A stretch of 12,931 nucleotides of DNA. Origin: Candidatus Aenigmatarchaeota archaeon. Its GTDB lineage: Archaea > Aenigmatarchaeota > Aenigmatarchaeia > QMZP01. The notes under the pieces are model-generated. The model worked only from the letters and a program-made list of their open reading frames with translations. It was not told the origin of the DNA and did no database searches. The translations under genes and the position numbers were made by a program. The stretch's first letter is position 1, and each line of letters starts with the position of its first letter. Shown here piece by piece: positions 1 to 7,470 of the stretch. Location of the stretch: contig DAOVFN010000005.1 in NCBI GenBank assembly GCA_030672885.1, positions 1 to 12,931 of the forward strand. Reading direction: 5' to 3'.

Positions 1-95
1 CTTCCCTGGAGGCACTGCCTGTTCCTGAAGGGAACAGAACACATATGCCGAACCAGGCACCGAGTTCATTTGGTGGTCGCATGGTGGCATACTGA
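1..95 (+). CDS. Possible 3' end of an upstream gene (partial, unidentified)
   Basis: Frame 3 is open from the window edge to a TGA at 93-95 and would encode about 30 residues ending in SSFGGRMVAY. No family is recognisable from so short a tail. In many archaea nusA follows RNA polymerase A'' and L30e genes, so a transcription or ribosome gene is a reasonable guess from position only. Frame 1 is also open (to a TAA at 115-117), so the frame choice is uncertain. The stop lies directly beside the putative nusA TATA box. Confidence 0.3.
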   Translation, partial: SLEALPVPEGNRTHMPNQAPSSFGGRMVAY

Positions 96-102
96 TATAA
101 AT
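95..102 (+). promoter_or_regulatory. TATA box, probable nusA-rpo3 promoter
   Basis: ATATAAAT lies about 41 bases before the nusA ATG. An archaeal start site 25 bases downstream would leave a short leader of roughly 15 to 20 bases carrying AGGTTA just before the ATG, a weak ribosome binding site. Confidence 0.45.
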
Positions 103-139
103 CACCATATGCAATAAACAATTCAAGGCAGGTTAAAAG

Positions 140-544
140 ATGTCAGTTAAACTCGGCACACAGAGCATAAGGACGATAGCGGCATTCGAGAAGATGACCA
201 AGGTCCATGCAAGGGACTGCCTTATAATGGAGGACAGCATATACTTTCTGGTGGATCCAGGCAAGATAGGGTTTGCCATAGGCAAGAACGGCTCCAACAT
301 CAAAGAGGTCAGCAAGGTCTTTGGCAAGAACGTCAGGCTCTTTGCCTATCACAACAAGCCAGAGGACATGCTCAGGGCAATGATACCCATGATAAAGAGC
401 ATGAATATGGGAAAGGGCACGATATCACTGACCATCCCGGCCTCTGACAGGGTAACTGTCATAGGAAAGGGGGGAAGGAACATCAGAGCCATAAAGGAAA
501 TCATGAACAGGCATTTTGACATAAAGAACATCAAGCTAAGATAG
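140..544 (+). CDS. nusA: Archaeal NusA-like transcription factor (two KH domains)
   Basis: The 134-residue protein is a stand-alone pair of KH RNA-binding domains, the usual archaeal form of NusA, which lacks the N-terminal polymerase-binding and S1 domains of bacterial NusA. Both KH signature loops are visible: GKNG at residues 48-51, following GKIGFAI, and GKGG at residues 109-112, following VTVI. Length fits the family (about 130 to 150 residues). The expected role is RNA binding during transcription elongation or termination; this is known from the family and not shown here. The gene ends 10 bases before rpo3, whose Shine-Dalgarno site overlaps the nusA stop, so the two are probably co-transcribed. 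In many archaea nusA directly precedes rps12; here rpo3 and a small membrane protein gene lie between them. Confidence 0.93.
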   Translation: MSVKLGTQSIRTIAAFEKMTKVHARDCLIMEDSIYFLVDPGKIGFAIGKNGSNIKEVSKVFGKNVRLFAYHNKPEDMLRAMIPMIKSMNMGKGTISLTIPASDRVTVIGKGGRNIRAIKEIMNRHFDIKNIKLR

Positions 545-554
545 GAGGGTTTGC

Positions 555-1340
555 ATGAAGGTACATGTTTTGAGTAAGAAGGGAGATACGGTTGTGTTCG
601 TCCTGGACGGCGCAACGCCGGCTTTTGCCAATGCAATGAGAAGGATAATGATATCAGAGGTTCCCACCCTTGCGGTGGAGTGGGTCGATTTCCACATAAA
701 TGGCTCCATACTCTTTGACGAGGTTATAGCCCACCGGATAGGGCTCATACCCATCGTGTTCGATCCCAAGAAGTTCGGCCTCAAGGACGAGTGCAAATGC
801 GGGGGAAAGGGATGCCCGCTCTGTGAGACCGTGTTTGCCCTTGAAAAGACAGGGCCCTCGGTGGTCAGCTCGGGTGATCTCAAGTCCTCGAACAAGGCAG
901 TCAAGCCAACCAGCCCGGACTTTCCCATAGTGGAGCTTCTCAAGGGACAGAACATCAAGCTCGAGGCCAGGGCCCAACTCGGGACAGGCCTGCAGCATGC
1001 CAAGTGGCAGGCGGCCAATGCCTCATACCAATATTATCCAGAGCTTGAGGTTTCCAAGGACTGCAAGCCCCAGGACCTCAAGGGATGCGTATCGGCATGC
1101 CCCAAGGGCATCCTTGCCCTCAGCGGAAACGAGCTCACGCTCGAGGACCCTGCAAGATGCGACCTCTGCCTCAAGTGCGAATCCGTCACCGATGGCGTAA
1201 AGATGAGGGCAGACCCCAACAAGTTCATATTCAGAGTGGAAACCGCCTCTGGACTCGCACCATCATACATAATCGAGAAGGCAGGAGAGATACTCCAGGT
1301 CAAAGCAGAGGAATTTAAAAAGAGCGCCGGCAAACTATAA
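555..1340 (+). CDS. rpo3: DNA-directed RNA polymerase subunit Rpo3 (subunit D) with Fe-S domain
   Basis: This is the archaeal counterpart of bacterial alpha and eukaryotic RPB3/AC40; with Rpo11 it forms the platform for polymerase assembly. The N-terminal dimerisation motif includes TPAFANAMRRIMISEVPTLA (residues 21-40), followed by HRIGLIPI. Cys80, Cys82, Cys87 and Cys90 form a CxCx4CxxC set, likely a zinc site. A ferredoxin-like insert spans about residues 165-220. Cys182, Cys202, Cys205 and Cys208 have the spacing of the [4Fe-4S] ligands in Sulfolobus Rpo3; Cys170 and Cys178 are extra. Length of 261 fits the family. The start follows a strong GGAGGG site placed over the nusA stop. Archaeal rpo3 usually sits with rps4, rps11 and rpl18e genes, so the nusA linkage is a local rearrangement. 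Confidence 0.95.
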   Translation: MKVHVLSKKGDTVVFVLDGATPAFANAMRRIMISEVPTLAVEWVDFHINGSILFDEVIAHRIGLIPIVFDPKKFGLKDECKCGGKGCPLCETVFALEKTGPSVVSSGDLKSSNKAVKPTSPDFPIVELLKGQNIKLEARAQLGTGLQHAKWQAANASYQYYPELEVSKDCKPQDLKGCVSACPKGILALSGNELTLEDPARCDLCLKCESVTDGVKMRADPNKFIFRVETASGLAPSYIIEKAGEILQVKAEEFKKSAGKL

Positions 1341-1342
1341 AC

Positions 1343-1543
1343 ATGTCCTCCAAACTGGTGTTCTCCTGGATACTCGGGGGTGTCTTCCTTCTCCTTGGTG
1401 TCTGGATTATCAACAACCTCAGGCTGACCCTCGGTGTGAGCGAGCTCTCCTATGCCATAGCCATGCTCGTGGCCTTTATATTCATCCTGGTGGCAGGCCT
1501 CTTATGGATAAATGTCTCTGTCGGGGTCAGGCACAGGCTCTAG
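1343..1543 (+). CDS. Small two-helix membrane protein (unknown function)
   Basis: A 66-residue protein begins two bases after the rpo3 stop, so it is probably translated from the same mRNA. It has two hydrophobic segments, about residues 6-24 (VFSWILGGVFLLLGVWII) and 35-57 (LSYAIAMLVAFIFILVAGLLWI), joined by a short polar turn, and ends in the basic tail RHRL. I recognise no family. The tight spacing after rpo3 and clean coding pattern argue for a real gene. There is no strong separate ribosome site, which suggests translational coupling to rpo3. Confidence 0.7.
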   Translation: MSSKLVFSWILGGVFLLLGVWIINNLRLTLGVSELSYAIAMLVAFIFILVAGLLWINVSVGVRHRL

Positions 1544-1565
1544 CTTTACTGCAGCATGCGTTTTT

Positions 1566-1586
1566 AAGCCATATTTAATATGGCTT
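1566..1586. repeat. Perfect AT-rich inverted repeat after the rpo3 operon
   Basis: AAGCCATAT and ATATGGCTT form a 9-bp perfect stem around the 3-base loop TTA, directly preceded by a T-run at 1561-1565. The T-run could end transcription of the nusA-rpo3-membrane protein operon. The hairpin could protect the mRNA 3' end or be a protein binding site. Nothing else is recognisable between 1544 and 1710. Confidence 0.5.
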
Positions 1587-1710
1587 GTCATTTGGCTGAC
1601 TGAAAGTATCTCGACACCTTTACTTTCTTCCGGGGGTTTAGAAAAAAACGAATCCATAATCAAATTCTCAATCCATAAATTAAAACCAGCAATCCCATCG
1701 CCATTGAAAT

Positions 1711-1730
1711 GTATTTAAACATATTTAAAT
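1711..1730 (+). promoter_or_regulatory. Tandem TATA boxes for the uS12-uS7 operon
   Basis: Two near-identical TATA elements, TATTTAAA at 1712-1719 and TATTTAAAT at 1722-1730, lie side by side. The second would place transcription start near 1752, giving a leader of about 50 bases that contains the 1754-1775 dyad. Confidence 0.55.
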
Positions 1731-1753
1731 AACTAAATGGATAACCTTCAGTG

Positions 1754-1775
1754 ATATAACGGTTAACAGTTATAT
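1754..1775. promoter_or_regulatory. 22-bp dyad in front of uS12 (operator or leader hairpin)
   Basis: Outer half-sites ATATAAC (1754-1760) and GTTATAT (1769-1775) are perfectly inverted, and the centre holds the palindrome GTTAAC (1762-1767). Only one central base pair breaks the symmetry. It sits between the TATA boxes and the uS12 start, where it could be a repressor site or an RNA hairpin acting on translation. Its right half also resembles a TATA box placed about 29 bases before the ATG at 1802. Confidence 0.4.
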
Positions 1776-1801
1776 GCGTGCAAGCAAGAAAACGTGATGT
1801 T

Positions 1802-2224
1802 ATGGGAGAGTTCAACGCCAGGGACCTGAAGAGAAGGCGAAAGAAGTTCAGGTGGAAGTCCACTGCCCACAAGAGGAAGTTCCTCAAGCTCTGGAGAAAG
1901 GACCCGCTCCGGGGTGCCCCCATGGGCAGGGGAATAGTCCTCAAGAAAAAGGGCGTGGAACAGAAGCAGCCCCATTCCGGCATAATCAAGGCGGCCAGGG
2001 TCCAGCTGGTCAAGAACGGCATACAGGTAACGGCATTTGTCCCCAAGACCAATGCCATAAAGTTCGTTGACGAGCACAACGAGGTCATGCTCGAGGGCAT
2101 GGGCGGCTCACAGGGCGGCGCAGTAGGTTCCATGCACGGCATCAAGTACAAGGTGGTCTCTGTGTCAGGCGTTTCCCTGAACGAGCTCCTGAAGGGAAAG
2201 AAAGAGAAGCCAAAGGGCGCATAA
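1802..2224 (+). CDS. rps12: 30S ribosomal protein uS12
   Basis: uS12 lies in the decoding centre of the small subunit. The conserved core is visible: [45 protein letters not shown] and the GGSQGG...G loop, followed by [20 protein letters not shown] chose the ATG at 1802 (MGEFNARDL..., 140 residues) because archaeal uS12 normally begins MG...L...RRKKFRW and is about 140 to 147 residues. A GTG at 1778 would add eight residues (VQARKRDV) without a better ribosome site. uS7 follows after 37 bases, the usual archaeal str-type order. The upstream region carries TATA boxes and a dyad. Confidence 0.95.
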   Translation: MGEFNARDLKRRRKKFRWKSTAHKRKFLKLWRKDPLRGAPMGRGIVLKKKGVEQKQPHSGIIKAARVQLVKNGIQVTAFVPKTNAIKFVDEHNEVMLEGMGGSQGGAVGSMHGIKYKVVSVSGVSLNELLKGKKEKPKGA

Positions 2225-2261
2225 TCCCAGAATTAGTTCATAATCAACGAGGCAAGATAAC

Positions 2262-3215
2262 ATGACAGACGAAATCCCAGCAAAAAAGGACCCCAAGGAG
2301 ATTGTGCCTGAGAAACCAGCAGCAGTCAAGCCAGAGACAACCCCACCGCTGCAGGCAAAACCAGTCCAGGCAGCGAGCCCGGCAGCAGTCAAGCCAGAGA
2401 CAACCCCACCACTGCAGGCAAAACCAGTCCAGGCAGCGAGCCCGGCGTCCCCGGCGCAGGGGCCCGACGCGCCAGCGGCCAGGGAGGCAAAGCCAGCGGT
2501 GCAGGAGCCTGCTGCGGCAAAGGCAATGCAGCACCCTCCGGCCAGCAGTCCTGAGCAGGCAAAGCCCGTCTCCAGTGCTAGTGATGATGCCGAAAAGCCC
2601 GGCAAGCCCGCATGGGACGCAAAGACACTTCTCTTTAACCGATGGGATATCTCAGATGCAGTTGTGAGTGACCTCGGGCTCAAGAGCTACATGAACCTCA
2701 CTCCTATAATAGTTCCCAGGACAGGGGGCAAGTACGGTCCCAAGCGCGGCCAGAAATACAAGGTACCCATAGTCGAGAGGTTCATGAACAAGCTCATGGT
2801 ATCCGGCCACAGGGGCAAGAAGCACAAGCTAACATCCGGCCACCATGTGGGAAAGATCCCGAACCTCTACAATCAGGTCAAGGAAGCATTCATCATAATC
2901 GAAAAGAGGACAAGCAAGAACCCCATCCAGGTCCTGGTCACTGCCGTGGAAAACTCGGCCCTTCTCGAAGAGGTGGCATCTTACAGGCTGGGTGGAACCA
3001 TAGCCCGGAATTCTGTGATAACCTCGCCTCAGAGGAGGCTTGACATTGCGCTCAAGCACCTGACACAGGGAATATACCGCTCATCCTTCAGAAGCAAACA
3101 GAGCCTTGCCAGAGTGATAGCCAACGACCTCATAGCCGCTTCCACCAACGACCCCAAGAGCTTTGCGGTCTCCGAGCGAAACAGAATAGAGAGAGAGGCC
3201 GAGGGCGCCAGGTAA
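2262..3215 (+). CDS. rps7: 30S ribosomal protein uS7 with long Ala/Pro/Lys-rich N-terminal extension
   Basis: uS7 binds 16S rRNA in the head of the small subunit. The core runs from about residue 122 (LLFNRWDISDAVV) to the end and includes YMNLTPIIVPRTGG, KVPIVERFMNKLM, KNPIQVLVTAVENSA and RRLDIALKHLTQG, all typical of archaeal/eukaryotic uS7. Archaeal uS7 is usually about 190 to 220 residues; this one has 317 because of roughly 120 low-complexity residues in front. The extension contains a 21-residue tandem duplication (residues 20-40 and 41-61, AAVKPETTPPL...) and is predicted disordered. No in-frame ATG lies nearer the core with a ribosome site, while GAGG precedes the ATG at 2262. Follows uS12; converges with rad50 only 12 bases downstream. 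Confidence 0.94.
   Translation: MTDEIPAKKDPKEIVPEKPAAVKPETTPPLQAKPVQAASPAAVKPETTPPLQAKPVQAASPASPAQGPDAPAAREAKPAVQEPAAAKAMQHPPASSPEQAKPVSSASDDAEKPGKPAWDAKTLLFNRWDISDAVVSDLGLKSYMNLTPIIVPRTGGKYGPKRGQKYKVPIVERFMNKLMVSGHRGKKHKLTSGHHVGKIPNLYNQVKEAFIIIEKRTSKNPIQVLVTAVENSALLEEVASYRLGGTIARNSVITSPQRRLDIALKHLTQGIYRSSFRSKQSLARVIANDLIAASTNDPKSFAVSERNRIEREAEGAR
2319..2444 (+). repeat. 63-bp tandem duplication inside uS7
   Basis: Two head-to-tail copies, 2319-2381 and 2382-2444, differ at a single base (CCGCT versus CCACT), a silent change. Each encodes 21 residues of the disordered extension. The near identity points to a recent, in-frame slippage or unequal exchange. Confidence 0.95.
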
Positions 3216-3227
3216 AGCGATTCAGCA

Positions 3228-5252
3228 TCATTCAGAATCTTCTCTGAGTTCTACTATCTTCGTGGGTTCATTCCTGTTTTTGTCCCTCTCAAGCCTATAG
3301 AGGTTGCCGCCCACACCCTCCGATACCCTGTCGTCATGCGTTATCAGGAACACCTGCTCCACAAAGCTCCCTATCCTCTCCTTCAGGGCATCTGTCAGGT
3401 GCTCTATTGCATTGTCGTCCAGGTTGTGCGTGGGCTCGTCAAGTATGAGCCACCTCAGGTTTGGTATGAATGCCATGGAAAATGCCACCCTCAACGCCAG
3501 TGCGGCCATGGACCTCTCGCCCCCGGATGCAGTGCCCTCGACACTGACCCAGTCCCCATTTTCCTTCAGCTGAAGCACATAGTCATTATCAACGTCCAGC
3601 CTTATCCCAGTGAAGTCCCCGTACGGATAGAAATCTTCCCAGATAATGCTCATGGTGCTGTTCACATTTTTGAGGAACTCCTCTCTCAGCTGGTTCTGCG
3701 TGAGCCTGACGGCATTCACGAACTTGCCTATGTTTTCAACCAGTTCCTGGTCGAGCATGCTCTCCTGACTGTACTTTACCATGAGCTCCTCTCTGGATCT
3801 GAGTTCCCTGAGCATCTCCTGCCTGTCTTCTATCCGCTGCTTTGCGGCCTCGTATCTTGCGCGCAGCTCCCTCTCTTCACCTGCTGCGTTCTTCAGTTCA
3901 TTCCTCATGGCCCCCATGTCAATGCACTTCAACCTCTCAGAGAACCTCCTCTCCTGTGCGAGCATCCCCGCCCTTCTCTTCTCGTACTCTCCCTCTCTTT
4001 TCTCAAGGGCCTTCACAGACTCTATGTCCTTCATGGCGGCCCTGAGGCCCTCGAGCTCCCCGCGCCTCTCTGCCAGCCTTGACTCAAGCCCTGACAGCGC
4101 TCCCCCTGACTCCTCAACGCATGACACAAGACCCGAAACCTCCTTTCTCAATCTCTCTGATTTCACTTCCCGCGACTCCACGAGCTCCTTCTTCTTGGCA
4201 GGCGATATCTCGCTCTCGCACAGGGGGCATCTGTCCCCGAGCCTCTGTATGTCCTCCATGCTCTCCTTTATGATTTGCATCTCTGTGTTCAGGGAGGCTA
4301 CCTTCTCCTTGCTCTGTTCCATGCTCTTCCTTGCCGCCCCAGTCCCCTCCTCAAGCTCCTGGATTGCCCTCTCTGCTGACTCCATCTTCCTGACCACTTC
4401 TTCCCTGCTGCTTCCCTTCAGCTGCCCCATCCTTTCGCTTATGCTCTCCTCTATCTGCTTCATCCCGGCATTCACACCCTCCAGGTTCCTCCTGATATCA
4501 TTCAGCTCCTTCTCGTCGTCCTCAAATCCGGATATCCTTTCCTCGATTCCGGTCACCGTCTTTCCTGCCTTATGGATTCCCTTCTCCAGCGTGTCTGTCT
4601 CCCCTTGGAGACCCTCGAGCTCCTTCCTTATGCTGGATATCCTTTCGGGCAGTCCCTCCTTCCTCATCTCTGCAAGCATCCTGAGTCTCTCCTCCCTTCC
4701 GTGCCTTATCCTGTTAGACAGCGAGACAGCGTTCTCCCTGGCACTTTCGAACCTGTCCAGCCTGAGCATCCGGTCTATGTGCCCCATCCTCTGCCCCTTC
4801 GGAATCCTCAAAAAGTAGTCAATGGCATTCTGCTCTGAATACACTGCCTTGGAGAACAGCTCATAATCCATGTCCAGTATTCTCGAGACCTCCCTGGTCA
4901 CGCCCTGGGCAGTGGCTTCCACGAGCCTGTCGTCCTCCCTGAGCTCAGCAGCCACTGTCCCCTTTCCCCTCCTGATAGTCCTCATGACAGAGTATCTCTT
5001 TTCCCCCAGGGAGAACTCCAGGCAGACCTCGGACTCGTCCATGACCTGGGGTTTCTTCATTATGAGGTCGTCAAGCCCGGCCCTCCTGGTCTGGACCTCA
5101 GGGAGCGTTCCGAACAGGGCAAACGACATGGCCTGCATGATACTGGTCTTTCCTGAACCCATTATCCCGATTATGGCATTCACTCCACCAGAGAACTCGA
5201 ATTCTGACTCAATATGCGACTTCCAATTCCTGAGCCTTACCTTGGTTATCAC
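3228..5252 (-). CDS. rad50: Rad50-type SMC ATPase with zinc hook (DNA repair)
   Basis: Rad50 with Mre11 tethers and processes DNA double-strand breaks. Numbered from a TTG at 5270, the protein shows Walker A GIMGSGKTS (35-43), a coiled coil, the zinc hook RCPLC (CxxC at 348-351), a second coiled coil, the ABC signature SGGER (582-586), Walker B LILDEP with D-loop (about 608-618) and the H-loop LITHDD (642-647). I chose GTG at 5252 (674 residues) because GGGGAG sits six bases before it and the conserved KVRLRNWKSH follows directly. It is shorter than most archaeal Rad50 proteins (about 850 to 900), so the coiled-coil arm is short. No mre11 lies next to it here, unlike the common mre11-rad50 pairing. 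Other SMC-like ATPases are possible, but the zinc hook supports Rad50. Confidence 0.88.
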   Translation of the reverse strand: MITKVRLRNWKSHIESEFEFSGGVNAIIGIMGSGKTSIMQAMSFALFGTLPEVQTRRAGLDDLIMKKPQVMDESEVCLEFSLGEKRYSVMRTIRRGKGTVAAELREDDRLVEATAQGVTREVSRILDMDYELFSKAVYSEQNAIDYFLRIPKGQRMGHIDRMLRLDRFESARENAVSLSNRIRHGREERLRMLAEMRKEGLPERISSIRKELEGLQGETDTLEKGIHKAGKTVTGIEERISGFEDDEKELNDIRRNLEGVNAGMKQIEESISERMGQLKGSSREEVVRKMESAERAIQELEEGTGAARKSMEQSKEKVASLNTEMQIIKESMEDIQRLGDRCPLCESEISPAKKKELVESREVKSERLRKEVSGLVSCVEESGGALSGLESRLAERRGELEGLRAAMKDIESVKALEKREGEYEKRRAGMLAQERRFSERLKCIDMGAMRNELKNAAGEERELRARYEAAKQRIEDRQEMLRELRSREELMVKYSQESMLDQELVENIGKFVNAVRLTQNQLREEFLKNVNSTMSIIWEDFYPYGDFTGIRLDVDNDYVLQLKENGDWVSVEGTASGGERSMAALALRVAFSMAFIPNLRWLILDEPTHNLDDNAIEHLTDALKERIGSFVEQVFLITHDDRVSEGVGGNLYRLERDKNRNEPTKIVELREDSE

Positions 5253-5303
5253 GCCATTCTCCCCAGTCAATTATTGGAGAAAAATCTTTTAAGGGCAATG
5301 AGC

Positions 5304-5313
5304 CATTTAAATT
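5304..5313. promoter_or_regulatory. Palindromic TATA box between divergent rad50 and glycosyltransferase genes
   Basis: The palindrome ATTTAAAT (about 5305-5312) could be read by TBP in either direction. For rad50 it would give a leader of about 30 bases ending at the GGGGAG site. On the plus strand it lies too close to the ATG at 5321, which favours the later ATG at 5366 or the second AT-rich element, TTTTAAGG, near 5287. Confidence 0.4.
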
Positions 5314-5320
5314 ATTTTCC

Positions 5321-6715
5321 ATGCACTATGAAACAGGAATATTTCACAGCAGCAAAGTGATTTTGATGACAGGCAAGATATCCAAGACATTGGCGCATAC
5401 ATATTATCACATCAGCGACGTCTGCAGGATGGCCCAGGACAGGCAACGAAGTGAACTTGAGGCAGGCGCTCCGGGAGAGAACTACAGGAGGCAGGTCTAT
5501 GTAGTAATACCCGACAGGGACGAGGAGCCTGTGGCACTCTCAAACACCGTAAAGGCAATAGGCCTGACCAACAAATATGCAAAGGACTGCGGAATAAGAT
5601 TCAGGGTCAGGGGAATAATAGTAAGCGACCAGTCAAAGAAAAAGAACACAGAAGAAAACAGGGGAATGCTGTACACGGACAAGGACTGGCTCGAAAGGAT
5701 GTACGGTGACAGTGGCACACCCATCCCCAGCATATACCACCTTGTTCTTGGGGATGGCATAGACGAGATAATAGGCGACTATGCTTCAAAATTCTACGGG
5801 GACGTAATCGCCAAGGAAAAGGAGCCCAGGGGAAAGGGCTGGAACATGATGGTGAGCTCCCTGGCAACAGGCAGATATCCGGATGATGAGGTATCAATAA
5901 TATACATGGATGCTGAGAATGCCCAGATAGGTCCTGATCAGATAATAGCCATGGGCTGGCCAATGTACTGCATGGACTCGGATGTTGGGTTCGTCAAGGC
6001 CAAATTCATCAGGTATCATATGGAGGGTGACAAGAGGTGCATGGGAGGCAGGGTCAACCACTCTGTCTTCAAGCCCCTTGCGGACATGTTTTACGAGAAC
6101 GGCCTGCTGCCATGCATAGGGTATCCCCTTTCAGGTGAAACAGCATTCAGAAGGGACGTTCTCTGGTCCATTGAGATTGCACAGAGATTCGGCGTCGAAT
6201 GGGCCACCGTGCTGCAACTCCTCTCAAGACATTCCCCGCATGCCCTTGACCTCAGAAGCGAATTCGCAGAGGTCTCTCTGGGTCTCAACATGGACCAGCC
6301 CCTGGGAGAGGGAAAGAGAAAACGCGACATCATGAAGGGAATATACAACATGACCAATCAGATAATGACAGTGAACAACGACATGATAGGAGATTTCATA
6401 AAAGAGACCTGGGACACCCCGGAAGCGTTCATGAATGGTTTCGGGTCGCACCAGGAGAAAAATGCCAAGAGGTGGGCCACAAAAAGAAAGGGTGGAACCG
6501 AGATAACGGGCAGGATTCCCCTCAATGAGCTGCTGACATTTTCAAGAGATAATGTAAAGAAAAAGATAGAAGAGCTCTACTCTGACGATGTCGAGGGCAT
6601 CAGCGCCAGCGACGAGCTTCTTACTCCCCTCTATACCGTAAGAAGAGAGATAGGTCACGGAAAATTCGATGAGATGATAGGCACAATGACTGAAAAAAGG
6701 ATAACAATACTATAA
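5321..6715 (+). CDS. Glucosyl/mannosyl-3-phosphoglycerate synthase-like glycosyltransferase (GT-A fold)
   Basis: The 464-residue protein resembles the GpgS (GT81) and MpgS (GT55) enzymes, which transfer glucose or mannose from an NDP-sugar to 3-phosphoglycerate in compatible-solute or polysaccharide synthesis. Visible features: VVIPDRDEEP (61-70, nucleotide-binding first strand), RGKGWNM (170-176, like the KGxG loop), YMDAEN (195-200) at the place of the metal-binding DxD, KAKFIRY (226-232), GGRVNH (242-247, like GRVxE) and YPLSGETAFRRD (268-279). The donor, acceptor and a following phosphatase cannot be fixed from sequence. The start is uncertain: ATG 5321 or ATG 5366, the latter preceded by GTGAT. 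It is divergent from rad50 and convergent with the RPA gene. No phosphatase partner gene is visible in the window. Confidence 0.7.
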   Translation: MHYETGIFHSSKVILMTGKISKTLAHTYYHISDVCRMAQDRQRSELEAGAPGENYRRQVYVVIPDRDEEPVALSNTVKAIGLTNKYAKDCGIRFRVRGIIVSDQSKKKNTEENRGMLYTDKDWLERMYGDSGTPIPSIYHLVLGDGIDEIIGDYASKFYGDVIAKEKEPRGKGWNMMVSSLATGRYPDDEVSIIYMDAENAQIGPDQIIAMGWPMYCMDSDVGFVKAKFIRYHMEGDKRCMGGRVNHSVFKPLADMFYENGLLPCIGYPLSGETAFRRDVLWSIEIAQRFGVEWATVLQLLSRHSPHALDLRSEFAEVSLGLNMDQPLGEGKRKRDIMKGIYNMTNQIMTVNNDMIGDFIKETWDTPEAFMNGFGSHQEKNAKRWATKRKGGTEITGRIPLNELLTFSRDNVKKKIEELYSDDVEGISASDELLTPLYTVRREIGHGKFDEMIGTMTEKRITIL

Positions 6716-6730
6716 ATTGGAGCAAGAAGC

Positions 6731-6749
6731 TCCCCTACTCGTAAGGGGG
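6731..6749. terminator. GC-rich hairpin between convergent genes
   Basis: TCCCCT and AGGGGG form a 6-bp stem with a 7-base loop in the 47-base gap between the glycosyltransferase and the RPA-like gene. It may separate or stabilise the two converging transcripts. No clear T-run follows on either strand inside the gap. Confidence 0.3.
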
Positions 6750-6762
6750 TAGTTCACAGCAG

Positions 6763-7449
6763 CTAAATCTTCTTTATTTTGCCCGGCGTGGGTTCATAAC
6801 ATATGCCTTCTGCCAGAATCTCGTTGAGCACGCTCTCTATCGTGGTTTCCGGTGCCCTGACCTTCTCCAGAATGGTCTTGCATTCCACGCCATCTGGTTC
6901 TGAACCTATGACGGCAAGTATCTCCTTTCTGAGCTCTGTATTATCTGATGCCTTCTCTTCCTTGTCTTTGCTTTCCCCTTTCTCTGCAGCAGGCTCTGGC
7001 TGGCTGGCCGCGCCTTCTTGGGTGTCTCCAACGGGTCCTGTTCCGGGTTTCCTGGCCTTTCTGATGAGCTCAAGCCTCCTCAGAAGCTCCATATTGGGGT
7101 CCTCCAGTCTTGTTATGACCTCGGGTATGATATATATCTCTCCATTGTACTCCCTGACCTTGCCGACCAGGTCAACGAGGTCCCCCACATTAGACTCATC
7201 CACAGGCTTGACTGTCTTAAATGTTTTGGCCCTTATGGTGTCTGTTCCGTCGTCCAGGGTGATGCTCCCGAAGTTGCCGTCCTCTGCCAGGAACCTGGCC
7301 ACCACTGTCCCGAGCACCCTGGCCCTTGAAACTTCCTCCCCTGATTCAGTGACCACGAAGCTGGGTACCATTCCTTCTTTCTTGACCCACCTTCCGTTCA
7401 TGAGTTCAGAAAGGCTGACCTTCCTTGCGGTCATTCTCTCTATCGGCAT
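6763..7449 (-). CDS. RPA32-like single-stranded DNA-binding protein (OB fold + winged helix)
   Basis: From ATG at 7449 the protein has 228 residues. An OB fold spans about residues 30-118 (RVLGTVVARF, GSITLDDGTDTIRAKTF, LVDLVGKVREYNGEIYIIPEVI), the pattern of archaeal RPA32/Rpa-associated proteins. A charged Pro/Glu/Lys linker (134-172) leads to a C-terminal winged-helix-like domain (173-228: EILAVIGSEPDGVECKTIL...), the architecture of eukaryotic RPA32. The expected role is coating single-stranded DNA during replication and repair. The start is chosen because TATTTAAA is centred 25 to 26 bases upstream, which fits a leaderless mRNA beginning at this ATG; an upstream frame extension to 7554 runs through that promoter and is unlikely. 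No partner RPA subunit gene is in the window. Confidence 0.82.
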   Translation of the reverse strand: MPIERMTARKVSLSELMNGRWVKKEGMVPSFVVTESGEEVSRARVLGTVVARFLAEDGNFGSITLDDGTDTIRAKTFKTVKPVDESNVGDLVDLVGKVREYNGEIYIIPEVITRLEDPNMELLRRLELIRKARKPGTGPVGDTQEGAASQPEPAAEKGESKDKEEKASDNTELRKEILAVIGSEPDGVECKTILEKVRAPETTIESVLNEILAEGICYEPTPGKIKKI

Positions 7450-7470
7450 GAGACAGATTTGTAGCCAAGT

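Noticed and set aside
3781..4818. 345-residue plus-strand frame opposite rad50
   Set aside because: It is a Ser/Leu-rich antisense shadow of the rad50 coiled coil, caused by codon bias, with no promoter or ribosome site.
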